Shown here one piece after another: positions 4,763-5,244 of a stretch of DNA of 5,244 bases. The stretch lies in NCBI GenBank assembly GCA_027618625.1, contig JAQCER010000317.1, positions 1 through 5,244 on the forward strand, read 5' to 3'. The notes beneath the pieces are model-generated. The model searched no databases and was not told where the DNA came from. It saw only the letters and a list, made by a program, of their open reading frames with translations. Source of the DNA: Verrucomicrobiota bacterium. GTDB taxonomy: Bacteria > Verrucomicrobiota > Verrucomicrobiia > Verrucomicrobiales > DEV007. The first letter of the stretch is position 1. Every line of letters begins with the position of its first letter. A program made the position numbers and the translations under genes.

Positions 4763-5244
4763 ATGACCCAACAAATTATTTCACCATCCGAATCGACCGA
4801 CCGCCGGCAACCGTTCGAGGACTCGGAGTTCTTAACCGATCTGCCGGATTTGCTCACCGAGCCCGAGAAGAACGACCTCGTTAAATTGCAAAAAGAGTTC
4901 CGGCAACTCGCCGATGCCAACGCGCAGCATGATCCTGTCCGCTGGCACCAGCAGGCAGGCCGTTTGAGGGAAGAGATGGTGCAGCATCCTGAGCGGGCCG
5001 AGGCGCTTTCCGCACAATTGGCAGCGAGTCGCGCAGGCTTCAGCGAGCTTCGACTGGCGAGCAAGGAAAGGGTTCGTCGCCACGTCTGCCTGGTCTGCGT
5101 GCCTTTCTGCATTCCAATTTTGGAAAAGGCTTTGGCGCCGATCCGCGAGAGAATCAGTTTGATCCGGGATGACTTCAAAGCTCACTTTCGACGTTGCGCC
5201 GGCCACGATGGATGCGGGCACGAGTCGCCGTTGACTTCCGGTTT
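4763..5244 (+). CDS. Hypothetical coiled-coil-like protein with cysteine cluster (3' end outside window)
   Basis: The frame has no stop from ATG at 4763 to the window end, giving at least 160 residues. I do not recognise the protein. Residues about 20-100 are dominated by charged helix-forming stretches such as E-K-N-D-L-V-K-L-Q-K-E-F-R-Q-L and A-G-R-L-R-E-E-M, suggestive of coiled coil. Residues 109-153 hold C109-L-V-C112, C116, C145 and C151, with H148 and H153 nearby, which might bind zinc. The start has no clear ribosome-binding site, and its ATGA overlaps the TGA that ends the read-through frame of the upstream gene. The same frame is open further upstream, with another ATG at 4589 inside the helix-turn-helix gene, so a longer N terminus cannot be excluded. 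It shows no Walker motif in the visible part. Confidence 0.6.
   Translation, partial: MTQQIISPSESTDRRQPFEDSEFLTDLPDLLTEPEKNDLVKLQKEFRQLADANAQHDPVRWHQQAGRLREEMVQHPERAEALSAQLAASRAGFSELRLASKERVRRHVCLVCVPFCIPILEKALAPIRERISLIRDDFKAHFRRCAGHDGCGHESPLTSG

Noticed and set aside
4444..5178. Long - strand frame of 244 residues opposite the last two genes
   Set aside because: The translation is dominated by Ser, Arg and Cys with no domain pattern, typical of the antisense of a GC-rich coding strand. The + strand frame from 4763 has normal protein composition.

Overview
This window looks like part of an integrated phage-type element, most plausibly a phage satellite or a remnant prophage, in a bacterium of moderate GC content. 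All supported genes read rightward on the + strand. The host cannot be identified from the sequence. One perfect Shine-Dalgarno site (AGGAGGTGA before the helicase) shows a bacterial translation system. The mix of genes would fit environmental groups such as Planctomycetes or Verrucomicrobia, but that is only a weak inference.

Left part (1-2845), control and replication. The window opens inside a small excisionase/AlpA-like helix-turn-helix gene, of which only the C-terminal 64 residues are visible. A 232-base gap follows, holding a compact set of mutually exclusive hairpins. Next comes a short primase with a CHC2 zinc finger and a TOPRIM domain. It overlaps by 8 bases an SF3-type replicative helicase with clear Walker A, Walker B and sensor (motif C) residues. 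Together these two genes form a self-contained replication module.

Middle (2846-3411). A 161-base stretch without a gene, a 112-residue protein of unknown function, and a short gap with a 12-bp hairpin.

Right part (3412-5244), packaging-like genes. A small HNH endonuclease is followed by a P27-family terminase small subunit. Where a terminase large subunit would normally be expected there is instead an abutting 161-residue protein with a C-terminal helix-turn-helix, then an unrecognised coiled-coil-like protein with a cysteine cluster that runs off the window end. The order excisionase/AlpA-like HTH, primase, SF3 helicase, HNH, TerS resembles phage-inducible chromosomal islands, which replicate themselves and redirect a helper phage's packaging through their own TerS. 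No integrase, TerL, portal or capsid gene is visible here.

The most unusual signal is a family of five dispersed, gapless 40-bp repeats sharing a core GATGACACAGTGACAGC and a GGAAAAG block. One copy lies inside the primase gene, an inverted pair lies inside the 5' part of the helicase gene, and a second inverted pair lies at the helicase stop codon and in the following gap. The core is conserved whether the copy is read sense, antisense or not at all. That points to a DNA- or RNA-level role (replication iterons, a small palindromic mobile element, or long-range RNA pairing) and not to protein conservation.
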